Positions 32,396 to 44,856 of a stretch of 64,000 bases of DNA are shown one piece after another; the first letter of the stretch is position 1, and every line of letters starts with the position of its first letter. This DNA is from Isoetes taiwanensis (lineage: Eukaryota; Streptophyta; Lycopodiopsida; Isoetales; Isoetaceae), in assembly GCA_021234155.1 (NCBI GenBank), contig JAJEKV010000054.1, positions 2,203,574 to 2,267,573 on the forward strand, given 5' to 3'. The notes under the pieces are model-generated. The model ran no database searches and was not told the DNA's origin. It worked only from the letters and a program-made list of their open reading frames with translations. Made by a program: the position numbers and the translations under genes.

Positions 32396-35228
32396 TATAT
32401 GTAAGTTGGTAAGAGTTATGTTCTATGTAGATATAAATATAATGCATCATTTATTACCCACATGGCATTATGGATGGTTGTTTTGGAGCATTTTAACATA
32501 TACTTTTATCCAGAATTCTATATAGTATATTCTTTTAGTAAATATTGAGGTTAACATGACTTATGAACACTCTAAAAAAATCATGAAACTATAGCTCATA
32601 TAGTTAGCAACTCATGGCCAGAAGAATTAAATCAAAACTCATTATAATGAGAGGGAAACAATTCTTGAACCGCGAGCAGTTTTTTTGATCAAAATAAGGT
32701 TTGGCACCTTCAACCGATGTCAAATGATAGCAAGAAAACATGGGAACATAAAACTCAATGTGTTCTATGATAAACAGTCAAATACCTCCAACTTTAGCAA
32801 GGTTTAGGTCACTTTATGCTAGAAAAATATCGAAGAAGGCAGTTTTGGACTGGTGCAAAAACTGCCAAATTCTCCAATGTTTGAGCAATCACCACAAGGT
32901 ATAGGTGACCCCATTGGTCTTGAAATTCTAAGAGGTCATTAAGAAACAAGTGAAGACTCAAATCATGGTGGGATATTATAAAATTGAAATTTCTCTCGTG
33001 AGGGTTTAAGTGACAGAGATCGTGTGTTCCATGGATCAGGAATAGTCGCAGGGACAGGTCTAGTGTTAAACCTTGACATGGAAAAGATTACCTTCTTTTA
33101 AGCTGCAGCCACTAACAATTTGTGATGAAATCTTGAACTTATCTTCTACATTAAGATTTATAGAATATGGTAGGTTTTTTGAGGCAGAGCACTTGCTTGT
33201 AAACGTGTTTACAGGTTGTTGATAAACTTGTTCATGAAGATTGATACATTTGTGCCAAATCATTACATTCTATCTAGTTGTCCATTTACTTTGAATGCAG
33301 GTGAAGCTCCCTTTTAATGGACTAAAGAACTAGGCTCAATTCAATTCGTCTGCCTACATTCTCTTCTCGCGGATTAAGGCATTGGCCTCGTCAAATTCGA
33401 CCACCTACAGGTTCAAAAGCTTTGAAGATTAGCTAAACACTTTTTTGTATTGATTCTTTACGTTTTCATGGAGTTATCTAGGGTCCAAATCCTTGGAGAT
33501 TCGGATAGAAAAGGTTTGAAGCTTATTGTGGCCATGCTATGGCAACATGGCATTTACATAGCTAAACATGAGTTGTGATTTTATATGTGCTAGGAAAATT
33601 TAAAGACACCACACGAAGACATGGCACAAAGGATCAAACATAGAAATGCTTGAGGAGCTATGTCGAAGTGCAACATATGGCCGAGGATGCAAGAAACATG
33701 AGTCAATATTTGGAAGACACCAAAGCAGAATTTTAGAAGATATTTGATCATACATTTGGTATTTATTCTTGTTTTCATGAAGTTTCTACTTGGATCATAG
33801 TTATCTGAAGCGAAAAATGGGACCTAAGATTCGGAACGGGAAGGGACCGAAATGGGAAAGACCAACATTTAAACTTTTAAAATTTGAAAATGGTTTTCAC
33901 GTTCCCTTTATCTAACGATCATTGTGAAACACTTAGAATTTAAAAAAACATTCATAGAGACTACTGTGTAGATGAAAACATGTTAAACCATTTTGTAGAT
34001 GCTTAGTTCCTATAAAACATTATATTTAAGAGCTAGAACATAATATCACATCTATAATTTCTATCACAATAGGAATATAACGTAACATATTTATAAAATG
34101 ATCATAGTTTTTTTTTTCTTAACTGAAGGACGTCATTCTATTCATCATCAAATTATGAGTACATTCTACATCACATCTACATACTCACATGGAAGCCAAT
34201 CCACTACCTAGGCATGATATGCTGGGAGCTGCTTTGCATGTGATTATTTAGTACATATGGCAAATTTTTAAAGTCTCTACCATAGGACTGGTTGGTCTAC
34301 TTGAACCCTGATCTTGGGCCAATGAATTTTTAAAGTCCCCATTACTAGACCGATGTTGGCCATGTTTGATCATAGTTTGGCTTAAACCCATGTTTGTCTC
34401 TCTCTCTTAATGCCTAGCCCTCTTCCCTCTCCTCCCCCTAGCGCCAAGCTAGTTGTAAGTAGAGTGGTAGGTGATCGAAGTCTACCTTCTCATCTCTACT
34501 ACCAGTTCCCACTTGGAAATGCTTGACAACATGCATATTCTATTTTGCCACCAACGCATAGTCCACAACAAGGAGATCTATTTGGAATCCAAAACTCTCA
34601 TTACCATTGATACATGAACGACAAAGGAAAAATTTTTAAGGGTTCGAATTTATACTCTTAGAGTTCAAGGTGCACAATCTGTTAGTTCTTAGAATCTAAT
34701 TTTTTACAAATTTGATAGCCATAGTGTCTTCATTCTATGAGCTATATAGATATCTATCTAGATTGCAAGGCAGATTAGAGCAAGACTCCCATCTCGTGGT
34801 CCTGCCAAATGACCATGAGAAAACAAACCCGTTGTTTAGTGCCCTAAATATATATGATCTGATATTTGCATGCAAGTTACAAAAATATATGGGATGAACC
34901 CATTGGAAAAAGTCATTACAATGTCTGTAAATATATGAAGTTTTAAATGTACGCATCCGTACATATCCACTTGAATACATCACTAAATCATAGTAAACCA
35001 TATTGAAAGGCGTATAAAATATAAAAAGAACCCCCTTTCATTCTGCTTCAATACATCGATTAGACACAAAGACTGAGACGCTACTAAGTACCGGGGATAT
35101 GGTAGAAGTTACTTCACGTAAGATACGAAAAAAGTACAAAAACATATGAAACTTCCACTTCTTTTGCAAAAATACGCATTTTATACATGAAAATAATAAT
35201 CAATCAGTAGAAAATCATCAGAAATTGA
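32396..35228. other. AT-rich intergenic DNA
   Basis: No recognisable coding sequence. A T run at about 34108-34118 could be the poly(A) of a minus-strand retroposon, but no family could be assigned. Confidence 0.45.
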
Positions 35229-36008
35229 CGCGGGTGCAAACCTTGTTGGACGATTCTACATAGAAAACGTGGCGTCCACGAGAGCTAAATGCGTTTGCGA
35301 ACATAAAAAAAAGTTTCTCAGATGCGTACATGTAAGAACAAAGAAAGATCACAAGGCACTTAAGTTGTACCTAGATGCTACTTTCCTTCGCAAACTCTGG
35401 GATGCAGATGCTCTGACGCACGTTAAGCTGGCACATTATCAGCAGCAAGTCAATCCTAGGCTCACGAGAGGCCCACACCAAGATTTGTACACCCGGTTGC
35501 CCATGAAGAAGCGCACTTATAGCTTCCATTCAAGACGGGTGTACATCGCCCGCATTGAGACGTTAACGTTGGGCTCGAAAGCACGAGAGCAAAGGTTTTG
35601 CCGGTGTTGCCACCAAGGCGCCATTGAGGATGAATGTCATGCCCTCCAGATCTGCCCAGCGTTTGCCCATATCCGAGAGCGGTATGTTCGATTACTAGTG
35701 CCTGGCCAACCATTGCATGAGTTATTGAATACGGCGTCAGTGGGTTTGTTGGGGTCATACCTCCTAGAGGTTATGGATGCACAAACTCAGTTGTGTCCTC
35801 CGGGACGGTATTGAACTGTCCTATACAATTGTACAAAGATGCCAAAGATACTTATTATCGCTAAGGTTTTTCCCTCGAAAACCCTTCCGGGGTGGGGATG
35901 GAGGGGTTAATCACCGCCGATGTCGCTTTGTCGCTCTTTTTGTTTGGGTCCCATAGGCCAATCGGTCTCCGTGGACGCTACAAAATCTATTCTATTATGT
36001 TCTATTCT
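35229..36008 (+). mobile_element. TTCTA-tailed LINE, 5'-truncated, copy B
   Basis: A frame ending at 35814 encodes the C-terminal end of a LINE ORF2. In order: LYLDATFLRKLWDADALTHV, KLAHYQQQVNPRLTRGPHQ, RRVYIARIETLTLGSKARE, then CRCCHQGAIEDECHALQICP (35602-35661), a CxxC..EDExH..C zinc-binding-like motif. A 3' UTR of about 190 bp follows, ending GGTCCCATAGGCCAATCGG, CTCCGTGGACGCTACAAAA, then a short, imperfect TTCTA tail (35985-36008). The frame has no ATG at its start, consistent with 5' truncation. The coding part is open throughout, so this is a young or well-kept copy. Confidence 0.75.
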
Positions 36009-36176
36009 TCTTCCATGTCTAGTGGGTCTCTCATCGCAGACGCCTCATTTTCTGCGCAAATGCGTTTAATGTGTGTCATTGCAACAAAATTACTTTTCTT
36101 GTTGTAGCGAAGGAAGCATCCACACAGAAAATGCGGTGTCCGCGAGAAACACTGGAAGCGTTCTTGCGAGAAAAAA

Positions 36177-36198
36177 ATTATTATTATTATTATTATTT
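36177..36198. repeat. (ATT)n microsatellite
   Basis: Six to seven ATT units after an A run. Confidence 0.9.
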
Positions 36199-36479
36199 GC
36201 AAATGCATCTAATTGGTGTTGCGTGCAACATGTATCCTGCATGGACACATCCATTGGGTCTCGCTGCAACAAAAAGAAGTCTGCGCCAAATATAACCCAA
36301 AAAAATTGCGGACACATCTAAGAAGACTTGTGGACATGCCAAAGTCTGCGAAGAGGCGATGCGTCCACGCTGGAATTTTCTTTTTTTGATTGGAGTATTA
36401 TATTGCCAAAAATACGTTTTATACTTGTAAAATGCATTTTTTTGAAAAAATATGTAGAGAAATTTTGAAAAATATGTAC

Positions 36480-37125
36480 AATAGAATAGAATAGAATAGA
36501 ATAGTTTTTTTAACGTCCACGGAGACCAATAGGTCATGGGACCCATACAATGGGCTAGTACAATCATTACTACTAGGATTAAAAAACCCCTGCCTCGAAA
36601 GGTTTTCAAGGGAAAAACCTTTGCAGTAATGATGATACTAGACAAGCTTAGATAATGACTACTGAGGGCTCAGTAATTGCAGACGTTTATCTAGAACCTC
36701 AAGTATGTATAATGCCAAGTCATGCACGTGATGGTGCTTATGGAGAAGTTGTGGAAGCGTGGAATGGAATGCTAGGGTCGAAAAATGATTCCGGACTATC
36801 TCAAAAGCGGCAACTCGAGAAGAGTATGGCTTTCATCTTCAATAACACAGAATCGGCAACAGTACATAGTCTAAACTTCTCGCGGCAATTCGCGGCCCGC
36901 TCCCATCTACCCATCTCAATCCGTAGCTTTGTGGGACCCGCGGCGAATTGATGCAATAGCTACAAAGCTTGTTCCCGGACAATGAAGCAAGCAAATAAGC
37001 TTGGGGCCCTGGTGCCAAAGTGGGATTTATGTGTGCATGATAATGAGCAGGTTTCACTTGGGCCAAAGTAACTGCGTCCCATATCTTTTGAGAAAAACGA
37101 CCATTAAGATATTGTTGCAAAACCT
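36480..37125 (-). mobile_element. TTCTA-tailed LINE, 5'-truncated, copy C
   Basis: Minus strand. The coding part (37120-36839 and onward) reads QYLNGRFSQKIWDAVTLAQV then KPAHYHAHINPTLAPGPQ, aligned with copy B residue for residue in order, and later IEDESHTLLELP at the place of the EDExH motif, with frameshifts between. The 3' UTR (36650-36505) matches copy D almost exactly and ends CCGTGGACGTTAAAAAAA, then TTCTA units (36504-36480). Confidence 0.75.
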
Positions 37126-37407
37126 AACTTGTTGAATGCAAATGTTTGTCCTTTAATGTCTTGGACACAATAATGAATAAGTGGGACTTATAGCCATTAG
37201 TTGCTTCCTAACATGGTAAAATGTAAAGTGGTGGAGTATATAATCCTTCATATCTACCAACCCCATACAAAGCATAGATAATCTTCCCCATTTCACATGA
37301 CTTTGTAGTTAGCCTTTCCATAAGGTTTTGAAAATGATGACTTCACACTGAATGAGTGCACTAGTTTATAAATGTCAATTATATCGTACCTCTTAAGTCA
37401 ATTTGAG

Positions 37408-37705
37408 TCTAAAAGGATTGCATTTCACATGGCAAAGTCTTGGCTAATATGGAGTGTATGGAAGCGAAGGTGAAGAAAGGTCTTTTATGATAAGCGTATT
37501 TCTTCTCAGGTGGTGCTTCAAGAAATTCGTAAGAAGTTGTATAATTGCTTTCAGATCTCCAATTGGCCTGATCGTATTAAAATTCCAATATGGAGTGATC
37601 ATCTAAAAGTGATTGATGCTTCAGGGACATTTCTTACTTCTGGAAGTACTTTGTAATATTTTGAGTGTATAATATGAAGTAAAACACGTTCTTAAAAAAA
37701 AAAAA
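37408..37705 (+). mobile_element. Second copy of the 28.8-kb LINE, 3' end only
   Basis: Nearly identical to 29056-29355 (the last coding stretch, 3' UTR and poly(A)), with 5' truncation at TCTAAAAGGATTGC and an A run at 37694-37705. No target-site duplication was seen. Confidence 0.88.
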
Positions 37706-38369
37706 TATAAAGAGTAGATATGAACACATCAAAGGACATTGAAGATGCCATGGATAAGCTTACACATGGAAGTCATATCTCACCTCCGACACATCCATGA
37801 CTCCAAAATACAGTCCGTTAGCATGGGTTCCAGACATATGCAAGACGTATACCTCAAACCAGGGAACCAAGAGCTTCTAAGCCATGCTTTTTAATTGACC
37901 AAAAAAATCATTTTCGATTTTCTTTGTCTATGGTTCTTCAGGTAGCACTTCAAGACATACACTTAAAGAAGGTGTCACTATCAATACACGCCCCCCCTCC
38001 TAAAGTGAATACTTCTTGACTCTTTTGCAGTGAAAAACAAACTCTATATCTAAAAAATTATATTTCTTATATAAAGGTAGCAAGAAGACCTAGTTTCCAA
38101 CGGAAAAATGTGAAGACAAGCTCTATGCCTAAAAAGTTATACTTCCTACATAAAGCTAGCAAGAAACATTACACAAAGAGTTTCCAACCGAAAAAATGTG
38201 AAGAATCACCAAAAAATGCGAAGACAAGCTCTATGTCTAAAAAGTTATATTTCCTACATAAACATTACACAAGGACCTAGTTTCCAACCGAAAAATGTGA
38301 AGAATCACCAAAAATGTGAAGACAAACTCTATGTCTAAAAAGTTATATTTCCTACATAAAGTTAGCAGG

Positions 38370-38600
38370 AATAGAATAGAATAGAATAGAATAGAATAGA
38401 ATAGATTTTTTAACGTCCACGGAGACCAATAGGTCATGGGACCCATACAATGGGCTAGTACAATCATTACTACTATGATTAAAAAACCCCTGCCTCGAAA
38501 TGTTTTCAAGGGAAAAACCTTTGCAGTAATGATGATACTAGACAAGCGGAGATAATGACTACTGAGGGCTCAGTAATTGCAGACGTTTATCTAGACGTTT
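38370..38600 (-). mobile_element. TTCTA-tailed LINE 3' fragment, copy D
   Basis: About 215 bp of 3' UTR and tail, nearly identical to copy C (36480-36695), with seven TTCTA units at 38405-38370. It was inserted within the tandem array: array sequence lies on both sides. Confidence 0.85.
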
Positions 38601-38636
38601 GTGTAGTGTTTACTGAGGGCTCATGAAACACTACAC
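38601..38636. repeat. Short inverted repeat at the LINE fragment edge
   Basis: GTGTAGTGTTT (38601-38611) and AAACACTACAC (38626-38636) form an 11-bp perfect stem around a copy of CTGAGGGCTCA, a phrase also present in the adjacent LINE end. Confidence 0.8.
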
Positions 38637-38799
38637 AAAGACGTCGTTTCCAACCGAAAAATGTGAAGAATCACCCAAAAATATGAAGACAAATTCTATG
38701 TCTAAAAAGTTATATTTTCTACATAAAGCTAGCTAAAGACATTACAGGAAGACCTAGTTTCCAACCGAAAAATGTGAAGAATCCCTGGGTTGCAAGGGT

Positions 38800-39376
38800 T
38801 CCTCAAAATTTATCGCTCACTATTCTTTTGGATATAAGAATATATCTTTCTTGCAAAATATGAAGAGGGTGAAAGCTTGAAACTATTGACTCGTAGATTG
38901 ATACCACTATGTTAGAAGATACCTACATTCATCAGATCAACACAATCAGATCAATTAATCAATAAAATGGGATCAGAAACTAGCTCTAAATCAACAATTT
39001 ATTTCAGTGAGATCACCGATGCTATATAACATGAGAACACATAAAACAAGACATTTTTAAACAAAACTCATTAAAATCATACCTCAGCTATTGAAGGCGC
39101 GGACATGATGCAGAAATATATCGAGCAATGTGTTACCAAACCATCAACATATTTAGAAAAAGAACGGAATAAATAAATGAACAACTCAATCCCTAACATC
39201 ATGAAGATGGGAAGGTTTTTTGTCGAACAGATTAAGAGCTACAGGAGAAGAGGCACCGCGGGGAGACCCGGAGTTGGAGGTGAAGGTGGAGGTAGAGGTG
39301 GAGCTGGAGCTGAACGAGAAGGTAGTGTACATGCTGCAACGGCCATTCCAGCTATGGTGAACATGAGCATTTGAAG
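38800..39376 (-). pseudogene. Partial duplicate of the ERD7-like gene 3' end and flank
   Basis: 38800-39180 follows the sequence downstream of the ERD7-like gene (22330-22785). 39180-39376 corresponds to its last coding part: the region around the stop codon and the proline-rich tail, in the same minus orientation, with internal deletions. The rest of the gene is absent. At about 39385 it joins the repeat otherwise found at 27.5 kb. Confidence 0.75.
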
Positions 39377-39394
39377 GTCGGTGTTCAGAATCTT

Positions 39395-39765
39395 TTATCG
39401 AGCGAAAATTATTTCTTGTTTGAAAACCTCGAAAGCGCGCAAGGCTTGGGTCCCTCTTTTTATTCTCTTTTGTTGGACGATCTTAATGCTATTTCTCCTT
39501 GTCATGGCCATGATAGAGTGCAAGATTTTCAAAAGCCTTATTGAATCAGACACTAAAAATGGTGTTTGGACTTAGAAAACATAACCAATCATGGCCATAT
39601 CATACACCATCAGACAACCTTTAAAAAGAACTTTTCATTGCAAAAAAAAAGAAAAAGAAAAAATAGTCCAAAACTAAGTCACAGATCAAGAGTGATATCA
39701 AGAGTAATGATAAAAAGTATCTTACTATCAAAACTGCATTGCGTGCATGCAAAAAAGGATGCCCA
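39395..39765 (+). repeat. Unidentified repeat, copy 2
   Basis: Matches 27505-27850, including GAAAACCTCGAAAGCGCGCA and the hydrophobic frame to the same TAG. Similarity fades after about 39760. Confidence 0.75.
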
Positions 39766-39942
39766 AATTAAAAAGTGCAAAAATCAGATATCTAACTTGA
39801 TAGATCAGGGCCGAATCATATACCAATATGAAGCTTTCCAGTGAGCCTAGGACCATCTACTGGTGACATGCAAAGCTCAGGTTATGAGATTGGGACACGT
39901 TATTTGCGTGCATATGGTCAAAAGAAACCCCTCTATATACAC

Positions 39943-40067
<125 letters not shown>

Positions 40068-41105
40068 AAGAAAACCCTCTTATAAGGTCTCATATTGTCA
40101 AAAATTTTGCACCCATGCCATACTTGTACAAGCATTTTTTTATACCCATCCCATATAAATACTTATTTCAAATGTACTAGAAAATATATCTAACAATGAG
40201 AAACCCAAATCCGATAATCCCTCTTTGCATCCATAGATCAAAAAAAGCCCTTCCATACATGTATCTCGTCCTGCCAACTTCCCCCTCATCACTTTGTATG
40301 GTATGAAATGCGTAAAAAACCATACTTGTGGATGATGTATATGGATGTATTCATAAAAAATAAACCCCCCTAAAAGTCATTCATTAGTGTTGTAGGGCCA
40401 ATATAGTGTGAACCACCCTTGCAATATAGTAATAAAAAGAGGTCAGGGAAGCAACCATGGCATAACTAAGCCTACAAGAATGGCTATCAAGAAGAGAATC
40501 AAGACGAGCTAATAATAGTATGGTCGAGAACTCAAACTAGGAGGGTAGGAGAGGACCAGATAGAAAGGAGCGATCAATTCCAGTCATATAAAGGAGAAAA
40601 ATACAAAATTAGAGTGGAAGAAATCATGCAAAAAATAGATTGGAGTGAATCACAAAAGCAAGAGACAAGATGAACATCATGACAGGAACCACATAGGAGG
40701 TTTTTGGAAAGGATCTAGCATAATGACATGGGATTTCTTTGGTATTTTATACACTTTTTAATATCGGTTTGCTATGATTTAGTGGACATATTTGATGAGA
40801 TGTACTAATCTGTACTTATATTGTGTGTTATATTTTATTATTATGTATCAAGCATCTTCGCTCCAAGAATCTCGCATACTTGTCTGATGCACACTTCTTG
40901 CCCCTGCCCATGCTGTCGGAGCCCCAAGGAGGACGAATTTGAAGATGGTATATGCTTATTTGAGTGGCATGCATATGGGCTGATTAATTGCTGAATTAAT
41001 GCTTATGGGTGGATTTCCCACCAACTCTTTTCCCATTCCACGATTCATTTTTGTCCAATTTGTGTATTACCTGGACATTAGTTTTTCAATTTTGGAACTC
41101 ATAGG
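40068..41105. other. AT-rich intergenic DNA
   Basis: No gene recognised; the left end of the pogo-type element may lie here but no terminal repeat was seen. Confidence 0.4.
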
Positions 41106-41109
41106 TTGC

Positions 41110-42350
41110 AATTGCTTCACAAGATCCGATTTCACCTCATCTCCACAAGCCACATGCATCAAAGGAATGCCACAACCTGGAAAGAGAGTGGCAGCACCAA
41201 AGCAAAAATTGAGAAAAACCAACACAGCGAAGCGAGAATGAAGGCACCCATTTGTGGAAGAGGACAATGGACTAAAGAGGATATGGAAATGTTATATCAA
41301 TTAGAGAGGGTGGTAGAAGAACATACATTCTTGAATCTACAATTAGAGGCTGGCTTTATGGCACAATTGCTCATAAGAATCAAAACAATCTTAAATTGTT
41401 GACTATTGGACAAGAGGAGGAGCTTGTTCAATGGGCATTAGATAGAGTTGATAAAGGAATGGGTGTCACCCTAGATGTAGTTATGCAAAGAATAGGAGAA
41501 TTGTATGAAATTGGAGCAATAACTAGCAAAGATGGTCTTCCTGGAAAGAGATGGTGGCGTTTATTTAAAGATCAACACCCCGATATATCATTGAGAAGCA
41601 CGGAAACTTTGGAAATATCTAGAGCAAAGGCAATGAATGAGGCAAACATTAGTGCATGGTATGCTGGTTTAGAAGAGGTGTACTCAAATTTTGACTTCCC
41701 TCCCTCTAGAATTTGGAATGCGGACGAGGCCAATGTACAAGCCGACAAGGTTAGTGGGATGAAGATAGTAGCACGAAGAGGTGCTCGTAATGTCCATGAG
41801 TTAGTTATGCAAAACCGAGAGTGGGTAACAATTCTTGAATTATGTAATGCTGAAGGTTATAGGCTGCCAAGCTTTTACATATTCAAAGGCAATAGAATGA
41901 GGATGTGAGGAAGGAGCAATCTAAGCAATCCAACCTTGAGCTTGGATGACAACAGAATTATTCCATTTTTGGCTGGCCCATTTTGAAGCGCCACGGTGGA
42001 GTACCTAGTGAAAGACCTCATCTTATCATATGGACGGGCATGGGAGTCACGTGGATCTTGAAGTAAATCTTGCTGCAAAGGAAATGGCTATACGCAATAT
42101 TGCATGCGCATACATCTCATGCACTTCAACCACTTGACATGGCTTGTTTTGGAGCTTTTAAACATGCTTTCAAGATTTCTAGAGGAAGATATATGTTGGG
42201 TGAGCCTAAAGGTGAACCTAAAAGAGAAGACATTGCAGCAATAATCTTCGAGGCATTTGCTTCAGCTCTTACACCTTCATATATTATCTCTGGATTACTG
42301 GCCACGGGAATTTGGCCCTTTAATGCATCAAAGGTAAAGAAAGCCTCATA
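41110..42350 (+). pseudogene. Pogo/Tigger-type DNA transposase (CENP-B HTH, DDE_1)
   Basis: A psq-type helix-turn-helix end (IPESTIRGW-like, about 41320-41350) leads into the open frame 41396-41908. This has a CENP-B-type HTH (EEELVQWALDRVDKG, GLPGKRWWRLFKDQHPDIS) and RIWNADEANV, carrying the first catalytic Asp (codon near 41723). A deletion or frameshift follows. DGHGSHVDLEVN in another frame (about 42034) supplies the second Asp, and HTSHALQPLDMACFGAFK (42106-42160) the third, giving the DDD triad order of pogo elements. Breaks make it inactive. Terminal inverted repeats were not identified. Confidence 0.75.
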
Positions 42351-42699
42351 ATGCAGAATAGATTTACATGACTACCAAGAGGTGATAGAAGGTATCATAG
42401 AGAGTGATGATGGTGATGAATAAGGCGAAGAAGATGAAGAAGATGTTTATGTAACGGGCCTGCCGGCATGGAATAAATTACTACACCTATATTTTAGTGT
42501 AGCTAAAATAGGTTTAGCTAAACTACCTTCAAATTGGGGCTAGAAGTTTCTAACACTTGGCTAAACTAACTACTTTTCTCCATCATTGTTTCTTGCTTTT
42601 GGCTAAACTTCCACAAAATGGAGAGGCAAATATTAGCCATCACTATAGTAATTTTAAAAAATCCAAGCATTTTGGCAAAGACTTTGAATTTATTGTAAA

Positions 42700-42727
42700 C
42701 TAGTTATGGTGCCCGGCGTTGCCGGGC
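42700..42727 (-). mobile_element. Helitron 3' terminus (minus strand)
   Basis: On the minus strand, a GCCCGGC-AAC-GCCGGGC hairpin (42727-42711, perfect 7-bp stem) is followed after 7 bases by CTAG (42703-42700) and then T. That is the Helitron 3' signature: GC-rich hairpin about 10 bp before CTRR, inserted between A and T. The element body would extend toward higher coordinates. I did not find a convincing 5' TC end, and no Rep/helicase is visible, so it would be non-autonomous. Confidence 0.5.
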
Positions 42728-44856
42728 TTAGTAACGATTTGAAAAGTTGGTTGTTTCCTTGTTGTTTAGAATAGCTAATGTGGCATGGAGGGGGCAATGG
42801 TAATATTAAGGAATGCTTTGAGATTCATTGATAAAGATTATGGAAGGATTCATTGTGGAAGGAAATATGAATTTGATCTAATGTTGTCTTTGTTTATATG
42901 ATACTTTTGCCAGAAATGAGTTTATGGTGAGGCATTGATACGCTTTAGTAAACTATAGAAATTTGTTTTGCAATATGAACTTGCTACTTCATATAAGTAG
43001 TCGATGAGTTTTTGTGCATTTGGATGCTTAACACATGTCAACGGCCTAACTACCTAGGTACTTGAGCATGTAGTTGCTATACACCCTCCTATCATTTTTG
43101 GAAGGATAGATGTTGATGATGGATATACTCAATTGGAGGAGTGGACATGCGAGATTTAGGATATCTATGTGTATCTTGTAGCATCTAAAAAGTGTATCCA
43201 CCCTGTTCTCTTAGCAACACTATGTTAAGTTTGAGGGGTAGAGTTGTACAATGCGGAGGTGTCCAACAATGTAAGCATAAAAAGTTGTGGGCCAAGTACT
43301 AATCTAGAATAATGTGTAGTTTTTATCGGATTCGGGAAAACAAAGAAATGATTGCAATGCATAAAGATATATGGAGGAGCTTGATTATGTCATGTTGGGT
43401 TCCATAAATGTTTATTAAAAAAATTTCACACATATACGTGGTAGTTGAGATATGCTCGATATTGGATTCCATAAATGTTTATTAGGTTGCCTTCTCCAAT
43501 TTGAACATGCTCATTTGATGCACTAAACCTCTTTGAAGTTTTTAAACATGTGTTACATCAAATTAAGTGTATATGTCATATAATAGACCCCAAGTTGGAT
43601 GCCTATGCTAAATTATAAATGTTAAAAGGAAGACCCATGATGTATGCATTGAATCTGCTAAGGAGACAATTCTATTCGAACAAACAAACGCGGAAACAAA
43701 GTATAAACATTGGAAGTGACAAAGATAAATAATTTTAGAGCAACCTCCACAACTTAAATGAAAAAGGTTATTTCTAGTTGTTATATGTGGTGATATGATT
43801 GTTGGCCATGGAAATCTACACATTCATGTGTAACGAAGTAATAATGAGATATGGAGAAGAATTTTGATCATTATGATGGTGTGTCTATGCCACTATGTTA
43901 AATGCTGTGTTGGAAACAGAATTTGCTGGTTGTAAAAATATATAAGCATGAATCCAATAGATAGTTGCAATTCCTATCTCTGTTTGCTTCACTACAATGA
44001 ATAATGACTCCTATTAATTTTCCTTCATTACATATGGATAGTCACGTTCCATTACAATGTACATGGAGTGACACGGTTAACCTTGAGGATTGCAAAATAT
44101 TGCATTGAAGATCTTGTAGTCATATTTTTTAATATGCAATAAACAACCATGGTAACGATGAAGTTCAAACCAATTTGTACAAATCCAAATAAAAGCCTGA
44201 GAATGATGGCTTCATCAATTCCACGTGCTCTTATATATCTAATACTGGTATTGGATACAGCCCTTTGGTTCCCATGCAGAATGTCCATCAGTAACATCTT
44301 TGTAACCGTTGATCCAATGTACTTGCATCCAATATTTTGAATGCTCCAACTATATCGGCACACAATACTTGAATATTTGGAATACGGGTGCCTTGTGTTA
44401 CTTAACAGAATTTCAAAGTGTAAGCTAAATGGGCTATCCAGAAGAGCCGGCCAAATGAACTATCCAGAAGAGTTAATGGTGTAGAAAACATTAGAACGAA
44501 TATGAAATTCAGTTAATATTGCTTAGTTCAAATCATAGCTTCAAAACAGTCTACATTTTGAAGCATAAGAATGCCAACTTGTCCCAAAACACCTTTTTTT
44601 TCCTGATGATGGCTTGCCATTTCACACTCCATAATGGACCCAATACTAATCTGCTCTTTTTAAGAGAATATTCTTACACCTAAGTACAATAAAGTGCAAC
44701 TAGAATAGAGACAAAACAATATAAATACCTATTATATGCTCCTTTAGACCATCTCCACGCATAGAGAAGGCAATAATGGAAGATGTCAAAGTACATTGAA
44801 GCTAGTTGACATTTTTCAAACTCAATGTCGTAATTTGTCAATGCAATGGACCCAAA
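42728..44856. other. AT-rich DNA, possibly the body of the non-autonomous Helitron
   Basis: Short unrecognised frames only; no repeats shared with the rest of the window were noticed. Confidence 0.35.

Larger units (their letters stand above)
38037..38790. repeat. Tandem repeats around CTATG(T/C)CTAAAAAGTTATA
   Basis: The phrase GAAGACAA(G/A)CTCTATG(T/C)CTA with AAAAGTTATATTTCCTACAT recurs at about 38037, 38112, 38224, 38320 and 38688, each followed by CATTACAC(A)A..CTAGTTTCCAACCGAAAAA. Units are about 75-112 bp. The array is split by LINE copy D. A related, more diverged stretch is at 22.14-22.33 kb. Confidence 0.75.
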
